Assembly: GCA_031216445.1 (NCBI GenBank)
Contig: CM062215.1
Location: 4,569,501-4,633,500 of the forward strand
Length of the DNA: 64,000 bases
Reading direction: 5' to 3'
Source of the DNA: Lateolabrax maculatus
Taxonomy: Eukaryota > Chordata > Actinopteri > Acropomatiformes > Lateolabracidae
Part shown: positions 30,966 to 44,940 of the stretch, in pieces
Position numbering within the stretch: position 1 is the stretch's first letter
How the letters are laid out: every line of letters begins with the position of its first letter
Made by a program: the position numbers and the translations under genes
The notes under the pieces: generated by a model
Told to the model about the DNA's origin: nothing
What the model saw: the letters and a program-made list of their open reading frames with translations, nothing else
Databases searched by the model: none

Positions 30966-33238
30966 AAAAGCTATTAAAATGCTGTAACTATTCCTTTAAA
31001 AATGGGGGTCAAAAAGTTATCTTACAACTAATGACACCTGAGCTGTTTGTACGCTATTCTTACAGGCATAGAAAGTCTGCATGATTTGCTGTTTAGCGTG
31101 CAAACCCTCGTAAAGTTCAGATGAAACTTGCAATCTTGCAGGCATCATAAAACACAGTAAAGCACGGGTTAACACCGAGGAGTGAAAGAATTCAAGCCAT
31201 CGCAGGAACGATATCTGATGATCTAGAAACAGGCCGAAATGGTGAAAGTCACCGGCTTCAAACAAATACAGTGCTGAAAATACAAACTGTCATAAATGTG
31301 AATACTCCCAAAGTTGAGTCATGTTGGGGCGTAAGTGTTTCTTTTTACGACGTGGCCCTTGAGGAGCCTCGGGGGCTTTGGGAAGGGCCTGTCCACTGGC
31401 CAGCTTTGACAAGCCAGGATCTCCAAGTGTCCACAATGTATGGAGTTACCTGCATAATTTGTTACAGATGCTTTTATTACAATTTTTTTTCTTATGTGAT
31501 ATTATTCATTTGATGTGTCCACACAAGGCGCCTTTTTGTCTTCACATCACTTTCTGAGATCTTACTTCTGAAAACCTTCCCAACGTAGAGAGAAGGAAAA
31601 GAAACTTTGAACTTTAAGATTCATCTGGCTGGAAACTGCCTTTTTGAGGCGAACACGTGCTCCCGGAGCAGGAGAGGTTTCTCCTCAGTGGTTGCCCAGT
31701 ATCAAAACGTTGTACCAGACAGACACACACGAGTGGTTTTTTAAATTTTGGATCGATGCAACACGGTCAGTGTCTTTCCAAAGTTCATAATTTCTTTGCT
31801 TTGAGTGGGTTTTGCCTGAAAAGCCAGTGATAATTACCGGCATGAATGAACATGACCACCACCATTTATTTCCTGTGTTTAAGGCAGCACCGATTCCATT
31901 ACACAACCATTATTTAGTCTATGAATTCTGCCAACGGCAATAAAAATCGAGACGATCTCCTCCATGGTGGAACTTACACCCCTCGAAACATTCATTCAAA
32001 GATGAAGCTGCCAGAAAACTGCAAAAAGTGTCCATCTTTTTATCTCCTCTTCAGTCTTAAAACATCATATTTTCCCCCAAACTTGGATATTCTGCTTCAA
32101 ATAAATCTGTTTGAATGATCAGAGAGACAAGTATGCACATTCACACACCCTGCATACTGTATATGCTGTAAATTCCCTGATCTGTAAACTGCAAACGTGC
32201 ACCACCTTGTAAATCTGTCGGAGTCCAACATAGCAAGAATTCTTTCAGAGCAGTAGGAGTTCTGCATTAACAGGATATCTTATACATGATACTGTATATC
32301 TACAGTACAGTATGTGCTCTTTGCATATGTATTTTTTTCTCACATAATTTGTTTTTCATCACGTTCTGTTCTGCTAACATTTCCTTCCCTTTCCACAGTG
32401 AATTTGAATTTCCAGATATGTGCTTTGAAATGTGAGATTTTTCTTGTAATTGTCTGGCATCGTGTCGCTTTAAACTTGTCTGAACTGATCTGAATTATTT
32501 AACCAAGAGTCCAAGTGTCTGATTTTGGGGGAATTTTCTGCATTTTCTGCAGTGTGCTGAGTCAGCTCTGACCATGGGAAAGGTGGAGCGTCGAATGCTG
32601 TGAACTGCGAAACCTACTGAAGCCTTTTATGATAGAGAAAAATTGTTCAAGGCTGGTTGTTTTCCAAGTGAAACATGGATGTAACTCCAACATACTGACA
32701 GCAGTGATGGATATAGAAGTAATTCATTCACTGCATGCTACTCCCCAGGTCTTGTACATACAGTATACTCACCTCACCTGTGCCTTGAGCTACAGAAACC
32801 TGTAACTGATACCAACAAGATCTGATTTTTACAATGGAGAAACACCGGGCTAACCTGCCAAATCTCGTGAAGAAGTAGCAATATAATCGCCAAACATAAC
32901 ACAGCAATCATGTTACTACTTTATCACTTGCTTTTTGACTCGCGATCAGAGATTTATTGCCTTGTGCTGCGATGAGACTAAACAACATCCGTCTTTTTGA
33001 GATTGTTTGTTTGTTTGATGATGTCGAATTAGGTGACTGAGCTCCCGAACCCTGGTTGAGAGATAAGACTACACGTTGGATTCAGACCAATATTAGATTA
33101 CTGTGTCTCATAACCTGCGTGACATGCGGTGTGATCGGGGATTATGGGATCAGGACTGTCCGAAACCACCGCGTGAAGTGTCGTGAAGCTGCTGTCAGAC
33201 AAACTTTGACATTTTGAGACCCAGTCGAGGAGCCCTTG

Positions 33239-33400
33239 GCTTTAAAGTGGCACTCCACCAATTGTTGTGAAAGATGCATTGTGTAAATTGTAGGATCCAG
33301 CTTTTCTGGAACTAGAGTATCTCTGCCCAATTTGTGAGTCCCCCAAATTTATGGAGGCGTAATACCAAATAGTTGAAGGACCCCTTGGACACAACATGAG
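33239..33400 (+). repeat. Possible dispersed repeat fragment
   Basis: TTTAAAGTGGCACTCCACCA opens a segment of a type often repeated in teleost genomes. No second copy is in this window, so support is weak. Confidence 0.25.
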
Positions 33401-33714
33401 AAAATAATCATTTTCATCATTTTCTTGGCAGGAAAGCAGTCGTGTCTTTTCCAACAAAAAAAAAAAAGACAGATTTCGAAAGTCAGCGATCTCAGCACCT
33501 GGCAAAGTAATTGATGAATCACTGGCATTGATCGTCAACCCGGTCAATCCCCCATAGATACATGATACAAATGCCTACTGTAGCCTGGAAACACACACAC
33601 ACAGGCTTGTGTCTGCTAGGTTGGACCACTTTAAATCCCCCAGTCTGCCTGGAAAGCTCTGGGTAGAGGAAGCGAAAGAGCATAATTCACCCTTCTCTCA
33701 ACACTGACTGTCAG

Positions 33715-33825
33715 AAGTACCCTTGAGCAAAATACTCAACCCACAACTGCGCCAGTGGAGCTGCTCGGCGGTCAACAGTAGAAGACTGCGGTTTTACCGA
33801 GCGGCTCCCAGGTGTGACGCCGTGA
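33715..33825 (+). repeat. SINE-like fragment
   Basis: ACCCTTGAGCAAAATACTCA resembles the CCTTGAGCAAGGCACTTAAC core of common teleost SINEs; the rest is diverged. Confidence 0.35.
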
Positions 33826-34124
33826 AACTTTATGAGCCGAGTGATGCAGAGAGGCGAGCGCGCCCGCTCAGCAAAACTTCGCTGGATAAATAAAGGTGAG
33901 AAAAAGAATCGCACGGGTCACTGGGGGATATATCCTGAGGCGCAACAGGAGGATCCCAGAAACTCAGCGACTGTCTCGCCTCTTTTGCTCAACGCGCTTC
34001 TGGACCCGAGCTGAACTCGCTGTTTGCCTGGAGGGGGCTTAGGGTGTGTTGTTGGCGAAATCCCTTTTCTAACTTTAACGGAAAAAGAACACCAAGCAGC
34101 GGCTTCTGGAGATCAGGGCCGGCA

Positions 34125-34260
34125 GCATCTTTGGCCTCTGTCCTTGAAAAAGAAGGGTCACCAGTTCAACCCTGACAGCAGCTGATGTGTCCATAGTTCT
34201 AGTGTGAATTGACTTTGGATAAAGGCGTCAACATGAGGCCTGAAGAAATTCATCAGTATC
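34125..34260 (+). repeat. tRNA-SINE fragment
   Basis: GGTCACCAGTTCAACCCTGA is a recognisable B-box region. It is followed by TTTGGATAAAGGCGTCAACA, close to the teleost SINE tail TGGATAAAAGCGTCTGC. Confidence 0.45.
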
Positions 34261-34739
34261 AACTTTCTGAGGTAGACCTCAAATAAAGCAGAGACGGGGT
34301 TGTCAGGTTCATTTACTGTTTGACTTTAAGTTACAGTGGAAGATGTGTTATTTAAGTTAAGCTTTTGGCTTTTGTGATCCTTAAGTTTTTTTAAAACTAG
34401 ACTCAAAGCTATTGCAGAAGAGTTAATTCAACAAATTGTATAGTCTTTTTGTTTCAAGTGTTCAATAAGTAGAAACGTTTCTTTCATCTACTGCAGTGCA
34501 AAGAAATAATCCTTCTAAAGACAGTTTCTCAGTAGCAATTTGGAGCCTGTTTTATCTTATAAATAAAGCTTGAAACTTTTAAGCTGCAGTGCAGATTTAT
34601 TGTGTATTTCATTAATCATGATATAAAATCAACCAATTAAACCATTGCTAGTTTTACAAATCCTAGGCCAAGATTACAATGTTTTTGCCAGGCTCCTCTT
34701 CCTTTATCATCTCACTGTTCAACAGACCACTGGTGATGT

Positions 34740-34761
34740 AAAAAAAAAAAAAAAAAAAAAA
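34740..34761. repeat. Poly(A) tract
   Basis: 22 consecutive A. No retrotransposon body is recognisable beside it. Confidence 0.9.
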
Positions 34762-35313
34762 CATGAGCTTGAATTATTATGTCTGCCTTGTTTATGTCCA
34801 TTGCAAATGTTGGTTTAGCTGCGAATGCGGGCCGAGGCGGCGCCACGACCACATCTGCGACGTCACTTGTGCATGCAGGTTGTTTTAATGTCAACAAAGG
34901 AGTTCCGGTCTAAGTGCAGAAATCAGATATGTGTCACATGAAAAAAGTTAAGTATAAACAGGAGGTCAACCAATCCGACATGGGTGAGAAAATTGGATTC
35001 ATCAAAAATTTTATATGGCTGTGAATGGCTTGAATAGGTTTGGTCATGTGATGAATAAATTGCATGTAATTAACTGTAATTAACTGTAACTGTGCTGTTA
35101 ACACGTCAAAAAGTATTTGAAACATTGCAGCAGAATGTGTTAAATTCTCTTAATATCCACTGAGCATCGTGTGAGGCGAAGGGAGGCAGAAAATCACAGG
35201 CCTCGACACAACAACTCCCTGACGATACGAGCATGCTACGGCTGTTCTGTCTCCCCCTGAGCCTCTTGTAGAAAGAAACTGATGATGGAGTCTTTGATGA
35301 CAGTGTTGCAGTC

Positions 35314-35340
35314 CACACACACACACACACACACACACAC
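35314..35340. repeat. (CA)n microsatellite
   Basis: Uninterrupted CA run of about 13 units. Confidence 0.95.
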
Positions 35341-35669
35341 CTTGGGAGGCCCTTCTTTAAGCCAAGTTGGTAACAAAGTCATTTGAGCCTGAGCACACGT
35401 TTGATCCCGAGAAGCAAACAAAAATACTCAGTTTGAGACTCGATACACAGTCGGCCAATGAAAATAAACCCAAGTGTTGCCTCTTCATCTAACAGAGAAG
35501 CTTTGTGATTCTCCGACAGTTACTTGCAAATCAAGAGGGGGGACAGTGGGGGGGGGCCAGTGATTGTATCAGGGTGGCCGTGGCAGCACAACTGATTTGT
35601 GGGTATATTGTATGCTGTTTATTACCTGTGCATCCTTTGCTTCACTGACTTTGAGGGAAGAAAAGGAGG

Positions 35670-35825
35670 CCAGCAGTGGGACAAAGCCACTCTGTGAATG
35701 GAAGGTCGGAGGTTTCCTGTGCACAGCAGCCAGTGTGTCCTGCTGAAGTGTCTTTGACCAAGATGTCGAAGCCCTCTGCTCACCCATTCGGTTGTTGACG
35801 GATCCATTAGTTAAAATGCTAAATG
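35670..35825 (+). repeat. SINE-like fragment
   Basis: GGTCGGAGGTTTCCTGTGCA (B-box-like), then TCCTGCTGAAGTGTCTTTGA and a GTTAAAATGCTAAATGG tail. The order is that of a tRNA-derived SINE. It abuts another repeat at 35845. Confidence 0.4.
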
Positions 35826-35844
35826 GAAAACCAGAGACCACTCT

Positions 35845-36010
35845 GGTCCAAACCACAATACCTCAACAACTATTCGATGGATTGCAATCAGACATTTGTA
35901 CTGTAGTCCCCAGCCGATGACTCCTGACTGGTGACCCCCTGACTTTTCCTCCAGCGCCACCAGCAGGTCAGAGTTTTCACTTATCCTATAAAATTGTGAG
36001 AATGTTTGCA
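35845..36010 (+). repeat. Dispersed repeat family B, copy 1
   Basis: Contains CAACAACTATTCGATGGATT, GTCCCCAGCCGATGACTCCT and TTTTCCTCCAGCGCCACCAG. The same order of blocks occurs at 57065-57215. I recognise this as a common percomorph repeat of unassigned class. Confidence 0.6.
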
Positions 36011-37974
36011 TGCTGGCGTTGGCATTTAGCTCCATGCACCACTTCTTCTTGTGTTTATATTCATGAGAGATTAATCCGTGTTTATACAGCTTTCCTTCTA
36101 CTGTATACCACAGAAGTTTGTGCAATAACTTGGCCATGCTTTTACTCTGTCATTTCTTTGTAATTTCCTACTTTGTCTCTTGGAAATGACTATACAGACT
36201 ACTTACTGTAAATTAGACAAAGTGTTCTGAGAGCATTGTGTGCTTAGTAAGTCCCCACTAATTTATTTGAGTTTGTTAAGAGCCAGTTTACAAGTCGTTG
36301 TTGATTTCCAGTGGAAATCCTCAAAAGTTTTGCTAAAATCTTAATAACTTGATGGAAAACAATTTAAACTTACACAAATATGCATATACATCCTGAAAGT
36401 TTATACTCATAATTTCTTAAATGCTATGCTCAGATTTTTTCATTCTCAGTTAACCTTTTGTGCTCTCAGATATTACTTTAAATTTATTAATTGAACATTG
36501 ATTTTCCCTATAAATAGTGCCAGATTACATACTGTAGTTCTTTCTAGGAAACTTTACTTCCAGGTTCTTTTTTTAGGAAATCATTAGAATATAATGGGAC
36601 CTGTAAAAGAAAGTGTTACCACACTTGTTACATGTAGTTTTAACAGTTTGAAATGTTTAAACTACATGCAGTCAATCATCTGAATGCCTAAGCACGCACA
36701 CACTGAGCCTGCGAGCTGGAACGCTCATTATATCCAACAAGTCCAGCGGAGTTGTTTAGTGTAGCGGCAAGCCATGAGAGTTTCTCCACTCAGGGACGAT
36801 CCTGAAATTCCCTGTTCACACGAAAAACAGCAGCAGCGTGTTGCACCTCCGCCGTCACTCACACGGTATCATCTCTGTCTCTCACTCACCTCCACAGGCC
36901 GATCTCCCTCCACATCTTTCCATCAAAACAACACGGTGTAGCCTCATCCATCATTCTGACACTGAGTGTTCTCCCTTTGACTGCACAGGATGTCCTCTCC
37001 TCACAGTTTGCAGGTAATGTCAAAGGAGTAATGGCTATTTACGATGTGTTATGTACAGTACTACGGGACGTGGTCGGGGGGGCCCCCTAGCTTTACAGGT
37101 TCATGGTAAATTGACAGTTTTGAAGAGCTTCAGTTACTAACTCCCTTTCAAGTTAAATGAGGGTGACTTGCTTGACTTCTTTTGATGGTTTCTACCTTCA
37201 GAAGAGCTTTGTCGAAAAATGTATTTAAAATACCACGAATGCCTCCTGTTTTCAGTCAAATGTTATCAGCGAAGGACCACATGATGCAAAAAATCAAGTT
37301 TTATCATCACATCTCAGTGGTTCTTGACCTTTGAAAGGTTTCTGACAACAAAATGTAACATCTTGAGTGTAATGAATGCGGTTTCCCCTCTCCCTCTGGC
37401 GCTGTTTTGCCGGGTTGATATGGTGTTATGCATGTTTAAAAAAAACTTACAACCTCCCACACAACCATCTGCTATCACGCTGTGTGTTGGAAAGTATTTC
37501 TCACGCACTCATGCAATCAGATTCCTCTGATCCTGCAGAAGTTTGGTGAGACAACTTTTCTTGCTGCTCATTGTGAAAGTTACAAACTACAGCGGGGAAA
37601 ACAATAAAATCACTTTTGCGCTGCTTTCCCATCAGTTTTGTAGTCGAGAAGTGAAGATGAAACGGGAATTATGATGCTGCTGCATGCAGATAACAAACCT
37701 CCCCTCCTCCCTCTCTCTGATCTGCTGTAAGAGGATCTGTGGGCCTGGATTTGGCATGGCAGCTGTACAAGGCACCAAGCTTCCAAGCACACCGTATCTG
37801 TTTGCTTTGGATACTAGTGTTGTTGCGAACCTCCCGCAAGAGGATAATATTTCCTTGTAATTAATAGCAGCCTGTTCTGTCTTTTGGCCGGGGAAGGAAG
37901 CTGGTTTGCAAACACAGAGAGACGGAAATTTCGCTTCCTTGCCAGCCGTGGTTGAGTTGGATCAGCTGGATGGA

Positions 37975-38100
37975 GGCAGCGGGGAGAGTGTCCCTCGACC
38001 GCGAAGACTCAGGTTCAGGCCCCCGTGGCAGCGAGGATCTGATCCTGCTGAAGTGCCCTTGTGCAAGTGACTGAACCCCTGCCGTCTCACTTATCTGCAG
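37975..38100 (+). repeat. SINE-like fragment
   Basis: CAGGTTCAGGCCCCCGT is B-box-like and is followed by TCCTGCTGAAGTGCCCTTGT and GTGACTGAACCCCTGCC, typical of degraded teleost tRNA-SINEs. Confidence 0.4.
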
Positions 38101-39164
38101 AAATGGAAAAAGTGAGGAAAAGTGAATTTCCCAATCTCACTTTTCAGTGATTCTTTGAAAACCAACTCCCCTCTTCACTAAACTGATGGTACAGTTTCCA
38201 AGTTCCTGCTGTTAAGTCCCAGTATGAGACCTGAAAATCCTAGATGTCATGAGTCAGACACATCAAGCTCCAGTGGGCTCTGCAAGAAGATACTCTTCCA
38301 GCAATCTTGATACAACAAAGCCTATAAAAAGGTGTGAGGTTAAATTGCCTCTTCTATCCACATCGTCTGCCTAATCTAATGTCAGCGGGTTCATTAACTT
38401 GGCTTGAGCTCTACGTGAATTGGCACCAAGAAGAGCACACGCAGTATATGCAGCATAATCCTCGAGAAATGCCACTGTCTAAAGCCATAATCCTGGCAGG
38501 CTTTAAGACTCTCGCTCTGCAAATGCACTACAACAAAAAGCTCTCCCGAGATATTAGTTTAGCTCTAAATGCAGATGTTTCACGCACATTTGGAGGATCC
38601 AGGTGAGGATGTCTCGTATGAATTTGGTTGATTCATCTCTGCACCGGCGCAGCATAAACAAATATTGCTTTTTTAAACCTTATAGAAAGAGTAGGCCCCT
38701 TTACACAATGGCCAATACGTCAACGTGCACACGACACACATCCGGCTCAGGCCAAAAACAAGAGCGTCTCTGTATGTGTGGTGAGGAAAGAGGCGCATCC
38801 CTCTGACACATTTCCATCATCTCCCGAGTGTGATTGTAAGAGCCTCATCTCCGCCAAGAGGAGTGACTCAGGCCGCACTTATGACATGTCATTAAATCAA
38901 GACTGTAGTGTATTAAGACGTGTCAGTGACAGCTTAGTGAAAGGTTTGCTTTGCGCTGTTTTTCTTTTCAGGTGAGTGCAGACTGTTGTAGTTCAGCTCT
39001 CAACGGAACGAGGCGGAGACAGAGGCGAGTTGAGAAACTGGGCCTTAAAAGTCGTAGGTGTGGGAGATTTGAAGAGTCGAGGTGGTTTCTTTTATTTCAT
39101 AAATACACAAAAAAAGAAAATTTGTTGCATTAATGTTGCAATCTCCTTTTGAAAACAGTAGTTT

Positions 39165-39510
39165 GACATTTTTATAAATACGTTTATTTACTTTCTTGAG
39201 TTATCTGAGAAGATTGATACCACTCTGAATCCGACCAACTACAACCACCACTTGGTTATCTTAGCTTAGCATAAAGTCTAAGCTACACTTCACACTTCAG
39301 TTTTTGTATTGATTAAACAAATAAGTGCCGGTGGGTGTATTTGTAATCTTTGGACAGAGCCACGTGATACATTTTTCCCTGTTCCCAGTCTTTATGCTAC
39401 AGCAAGCAGTCGCATATTAACTGAAAAGATATAAGAGATATCGATCTTCTAACTCTCTGCAGGAAGCATGAAAGGGTGTATTTCTATGTCAAACTATTGC
39501 TTAAAGAGAT
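39165..39510 (+). repeat. Dispersed repeat family A, longest copy
   Basis: GAGAAGATTGATACCACTCT and TTAGCTTAGCATAAAGTCTA match the other two copies in the window. It continues with CTTTGGACAGAGCCACGTGA and CCTGTTCCCAGTCTTTATGC. Confidence 0.6.
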
Positions 39511-41267
39511 ATTTGTTGACGTTTTTAGTCAACTTTCTTCAAAAAGTGGTTCTAAGCATTATATTCTCTAACTTCAGCTTTGTTTTGTTCCGTCCCGTTT
39601 CTCGCCCTTTTTCATAAACAGTGCCTTGCAGCTTTCCTTTCCGCCATCTTTTAAAACATCTCCCCGGCTGAAAGTGTCTCTGTCTCTTCAGAACTCGGCG
39701 GCTAAGCCCCCGAAACACAAGACGACAGTGTGTGACTCTCATTCACCGGCGAAATCGTGCACTCACTCGGCTGTTTGTGAGTTTCTGTCTACCAAACACA
39801 ACACCCTCTGACTCAGTCCGGCCTGACAATGCCCTCCTGTTGCGGTATCGCATGTCTTGCAAAGAGACACGGCTCTGGCAGCGGCTCACAGATCGCCAAA
39901 CATGAGAACAAAAGCTTCAATCCAGCTGACTTTTGGAAGCTGCGGCGCTGCACATATCTGATACTTGACAGACTTCGAAGGGGAGGCAGACTAATACCCC
40001 TAAACCAGAAAGAGAGACAGGACGATTTTTTTAGTTTTTTGTCTTGCAGGAGACAGCGTTCATCGTGCACATTTCCATGATTGTCATCAGTGTACAATCT
40101 CAGTATCTCTGCGTCCAAAAATGCGGAACTGACAAGCTCAGCAACTCTGATAGGAATCTGCAATGCTCACGGAAACCTTTTTTTTCCCCCCTCTTGTCCA
40201 CTTATCATGCTGGTCTCCTTGGCCTCTCACATTGCCATGATATACCCAAGGACACTGACAAAAGCAAGATTTCTTGAATTGTTGAGATGACTCATCTGAA
40301 GCAAGCTGTGCCAGCGATCGTAAAATAAACCCCTGGTTTGTACTCCCACCGCAGATTCTCTACATACAGACACATCATTATACACCAAACAAAATTGTAG
40401 AAGATAATTAACCTCTGAGGGTGTAAAACCACAGTGTATCACTGTTTATACAAGCCCACATCCACAGGAGAGTTGATATAACATTTCTGAGTTTAGAGCA
40501 CTCCAAAAACTCTTCATCCTACGTAGTCATAAAACAGAGTTCTGGCAACTTTGTTCTTAAAATTATGAAAACGCAGTTAAAAAACTTTTTCCCATAAAAA
40601 TCACCTGTATTTGAAAGAATAAGGCAGGAAGCTTCCCTAAAATTAAGATTTAAAAAAAAAAAAAAATGAAACATGATTCTAGAAATGATTTGAAAGAAGT
40701 TGATATGCATTCAAAACACCTTCAAATGTGCTTACTGGAACACTTGACATGCTTAATTATGGAAAAAAAATAAAGTTTATTTTTTGAGATACTGACTTGG
40801 TCAAGCATGGATTTGTGTAAAGCTACACAGTGTATGTAAGGGGTAAGTGTTCGCAGGGGTATGCCAGCCTGCTTAGTCAAGATCGTAATTTTCACCTGCC
40901 TCTACCTCGCTTTTCAGTTTGAGGCACATTCTTTTCTTTGAGTGAAGCCGAAGGATATGCCTCCTATATAATACCATACTATAGTCAAACAAGATAAAAT
41001 TAGGGGTGTTGCTTTATGAGCGTTCAAACCTGACATATTTACAACTTGATTGAAGGTTTCAGTGAGGTGTGCGAGCATTCCCTCGTCAGCAGATTTCAAT
41101 GAATGATTCAACTATTTCGAACCAAATTACTCCGGCTTAATCGAGACAGGAACCAACCTGATTGACCTGATTACACAGTTGCTTTATTGCACTGAATGGA
41201 GGACACAAAGTCCTGCATTGTGAAGACGCAGCCTCTGGTTATTTAGGATTGGCGCAAAGATCGAGGC

Positions 41268-41600
41268 TATAAGGAGGTTTATTGTTTATTGGGATCCCCA
41301 TTAGTTGTTGCCTTGGGAACACCTACTCTTCCTGGAGTCCATATTCAAATAAACATATTGAACATGTTTGCACTTACACTTCGTACAGTGAACGCTCAAG
41401 TTGCAACATTAACATTGCATCCCACATTGAAATTGCATCAAAACCCTACTTATACAACACATTTAAAACATTTAAAATGTTTGACAGGTAAAACAAGTTA
41501 ACAATAATAATCGGAGTTCATCTAAACATCCCTAACCCTATTTGACTTATTTGGTTTGTAGGCCTTTCTTAAGGAACTCTTCTGCTTCTTAAAACCTCTT
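41268..41600 (-). repeat. LINE 3'-end fragment (antisense)
   Basis: TTTATTGGGATCCCCATTAG, TTGCCTTGGGAACACCTACT and CTTCCTGGAGTCCATATTCA are the well-known 3' end of a teleost LINE, read in reverse. The following AT-rich sequence to about 41600 fits its untranslated tail; no RT motif survives. Confidence 0.6.
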
Positions 41601-44600
41601 GCAGCTATTCTGTTTATGCGACTTGGCTAGGACAGTTGCTCCAGCAGGGTGCAGGATATGAAGCACAGAGGGAAAGAGGAGAATATCAGTGACTCATTGT
41701 GCATATTTATGAACACACGTATAAATATACTTTTCATCTGTTTGTTTCTGTGAGCGGGCCATCTTAAAATGAGGACGTTAACTGGAGGAAACACTTCTCT
41801 GGCACTTCGTGGGGAGACACACTGACACAAATGATGCACGAGAAGCGCGAAGACTTAGTCTGGCCTCTCCGAGTCGCGCTGACCCCGAAAACCACAGCGG
41901 GACTTATTCCTGGAAAGATCCTTTGCAAAAACCGAACCATCAGTCATTGCGATGTGCTCCAACGCCAGTGGGAAAGCAATAAAGTGGAGGACAGCGTGGC
42001 CACAAGTTCAAACTGTTCAGGCCCACAACAAGGGCTGAAGCCTCGGAGCAGTGAATCAACACGATTCCTCGGAGAGCCTCCTCTCGCCAAATTCATCCGT
42101 ATTTTCTTGGGAGATCGTCTGCATGCCACGCTGCAGACGAGTAGAAACCGTAAATTCCGAGAAAGCACTTTTCAGATGAATCCAAATTCCTGTTTTCCAA
42201 GAAATGTTTTGCTAGTTTCTTGGTTTGCGTTTTGCAGGTGCTGCAGCCGGGATGCTGTGCATCGTGGCCCTGCCCTAAATTTAGTTTGGAATCAATCATT
42301 TGCTAGGAGCCAGTGTACACTTTAATACTTTTAGTAAAAACACATTAGATCTAAAAGTATGTTTCGAATGTGGGATTTTGGAAATACAGGACTTCCTAAA
42401 GAGAGTTAAAGGTTGACGTAGATGTCCTCGCCGCATGTCAGCGGACTTGTTATGGATCAAACCCGAGCTACCTCCCTCGGAGAGAAAGACCACCTGACGC
42501 AGTTTGTCTTCACTGCACACCGTTTAAATCCATCTCACTTAACAAAAGACAAACGATTTGCCGACAGATTTGAATATTCAGGTTCCACAAATTCATAGGA
42601 AAAAGCACTTGTTCTTTGAAAGGAATCGCCATGGCACAGGCGCACCAAAGCTTTTCCAACATCTGGATCCAATGATCTGCCTTTGTCCAATCTACAGTTG
42701 CCAGGGCCACACAGATGTGCTGACAGGGTTTTAGCCAATCTGCCATCTCACGTACTGCTTCCTATAATCCTCCTCCTTCACCAAACCCTGCAGCCTGCAG
42801 CGCTCTTTAAACACCTCGCTTCTGCTTGTTTTTCCTCCTCTTACCTTGCGCTATAGTTTTGCATGCAGATCACAGCATCCCGCTGATTTGCGGTTTACAT
42901 TTCCCAAACATGCGCTGCCCGGTGTGTAATTTGGTGTCGGTGACTGCAGTTGCTGTGTCATGGAAACAAAAGTGCACTGTCATCATAACTTTTTGAATCA
43001 GAGCAACCACAGCCAGGCAGTTTACAGTAAAAGGCGATTTTTGGCAGAAAATATATTGATTGGCACAGGATTTGTTTTGTTTCTTTGCTTCAGCTCGTAA
43101 ACAGCACATTAAGCTGTTGTTTTTTTCTTTTCTGATTCAGATACCATCGCTGATGCTGTGCAGCCATTGATGTGGTATTGTTGCGCTTCCCACATATAAA
43201 ATTGAAATCTGACAGTGTGGTCACGACCCAGACATCATTCTTCCTGGGGCTTTCCCTTGATGAAACTTGAGTTTCTGTAGGTAGCGCTCTGCATGATCAC
43301 TGCTCGTGCTGTTTACCCCGTTCTTCGTCTGTTTATTCCGAGCAAACGCGGCCGCTGACGCCAGAAACATGAAAAGCATCACTTCCTGTGCAGCATAGGA
43401 CAGTTATTCATATGAAAGTGTCAGTTTGTTATACTTAAACAGCCATTAGGCATTCTTAGAAAAACAAGTATATCTTATTCATTAGTCTTTCTCGGTTATT
43501 TCTAGAATGCTTTGTGGGAAACATACAGAGGTCAACGCCCACAAGCTCCACCTGTACTTCACACTGAGCACACAGGCACACTTGCATTGCTTGGGGTTTC
43601 CGCCCCAGTGTATCCAGCGTGGTCTCGCCTTAATTGTTTCTGAAAATCAAGTGCTGACAGTATTCTGGGAACTGCCTCTATCTCTGTGTGAGAGTGTGTG
43701 GGGGAGGGCAATAACTGCAGCCTCAGCACATTTCCAGCGGTTTACTCGGCTTTGTCGCTTACAGTAAGCTCTGACTCTGTCATATGGTGCACATCAGTCG
43801 CACAAACTAGTCATCTACTGATCCACATCAAGCTGCATATGTAGTGCACTGTAGAAAATGCTTATGTTTCTAGTGTGTGTACATTGCATCACTTAATTCT
43901 GAATTGTTAATGCGTATAATGAAGTAGGTTTTCCCACCTGACTTAACGTCGGAGGCACAAAAAGAAACCTACTTCCAACCCCAGAAAACGTCGTGCAGCA
44001 CAGGCTTTCAATGTATCACTTTCACAAGGATTACTTCATTGTCTGGCATACTTTTTCTCTCCCGACTCTCCTGTAATGCAGCACGTTAGCCCGAGGTCCT
44101 GGGGCTGAAGAGAAATACGACACTGGAGCGCCGTTTCCCATAGATTGTATCTGGGCTCACGAACCGTTTTGTGCTGAGGTTGCTTCTTTTTCTCCGCTTT
44201 TGATCATTTGCTCCGTTCAGACATCGCTCAAGTAGACTCCAGCTCCATTATCTTTTCCAGAACAAGTGCAGCAGCAGCTACAGTGTCTTTTGACGGATAA
44301 AGTAGGTCAGGGTATGAAAGCCAAGCTGCAGATGAACAATAGTAGAGGAAAAAGTAGGGAATCACAGATGAGAGGGGCAAAAAATGGATGACTTAAACAC
44401 TACTATGTGAAGAAGAAAAATACCTCTTTGAGAACAGGCAGAGCTCATGTCATAGATAAAAACATATATATTTATCATAATGTTACTACTTTCGTGCCAA
44501 CTTCCATATATTATCAAAGTATGCATCACAAGTAGTACAGGTACCTGAAACATTGCTCTGAAGAAAGCCAGAGAGGGCAAGAGTGAACATGATATGTTGG

Positions 44601-44834
44601 TGTCATGCCAAACATTTGACATAGGATTACATGACACTATTTGAATTATTTAGGACCTCCCTTTAAAAAAAAAAAAAAACAATTGACCTGCACCAAAACT
44701 CCTCTCACAGAAGAAAAGACAGGCAAAGGTTAAGAACCAGGAAAACAGAGAGAGAAGGGGGCTGTTGCTTATAAGAAAGGGTTTACTTGTATTGGCTTGT
44801 TTTCACAGGGAGGTCAAAGGTCAGCGTTACTGGA

Positions 44835-44940
44835 GCTGATCCAGTTTCAGTAGCTGTGTCCCAAATCGCATGCTGGATCCCATGAAGGACGAAGGAAATC
44901 CAGAAGACTGGGACCTGAACCTCGACTACCTCACCAGACT
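44835..44940. repeat. Possible DNA-transposon end
   Basis: CTGTGTCCCAAATCGCATGC resembles the terminal sequence of abundant teleost non-autonomous elements. No partner end was located with confidence. Confidence 0.25.

Noticed and set aside
41831..42325. 164-codon plus-strand open frame in the intergenic interval
   Set aside because: It has an ATG but no recognisable domain, signal peptide or coding-like composition. One or a few open frames of this size are expected by chance in six frames of 64 kb.
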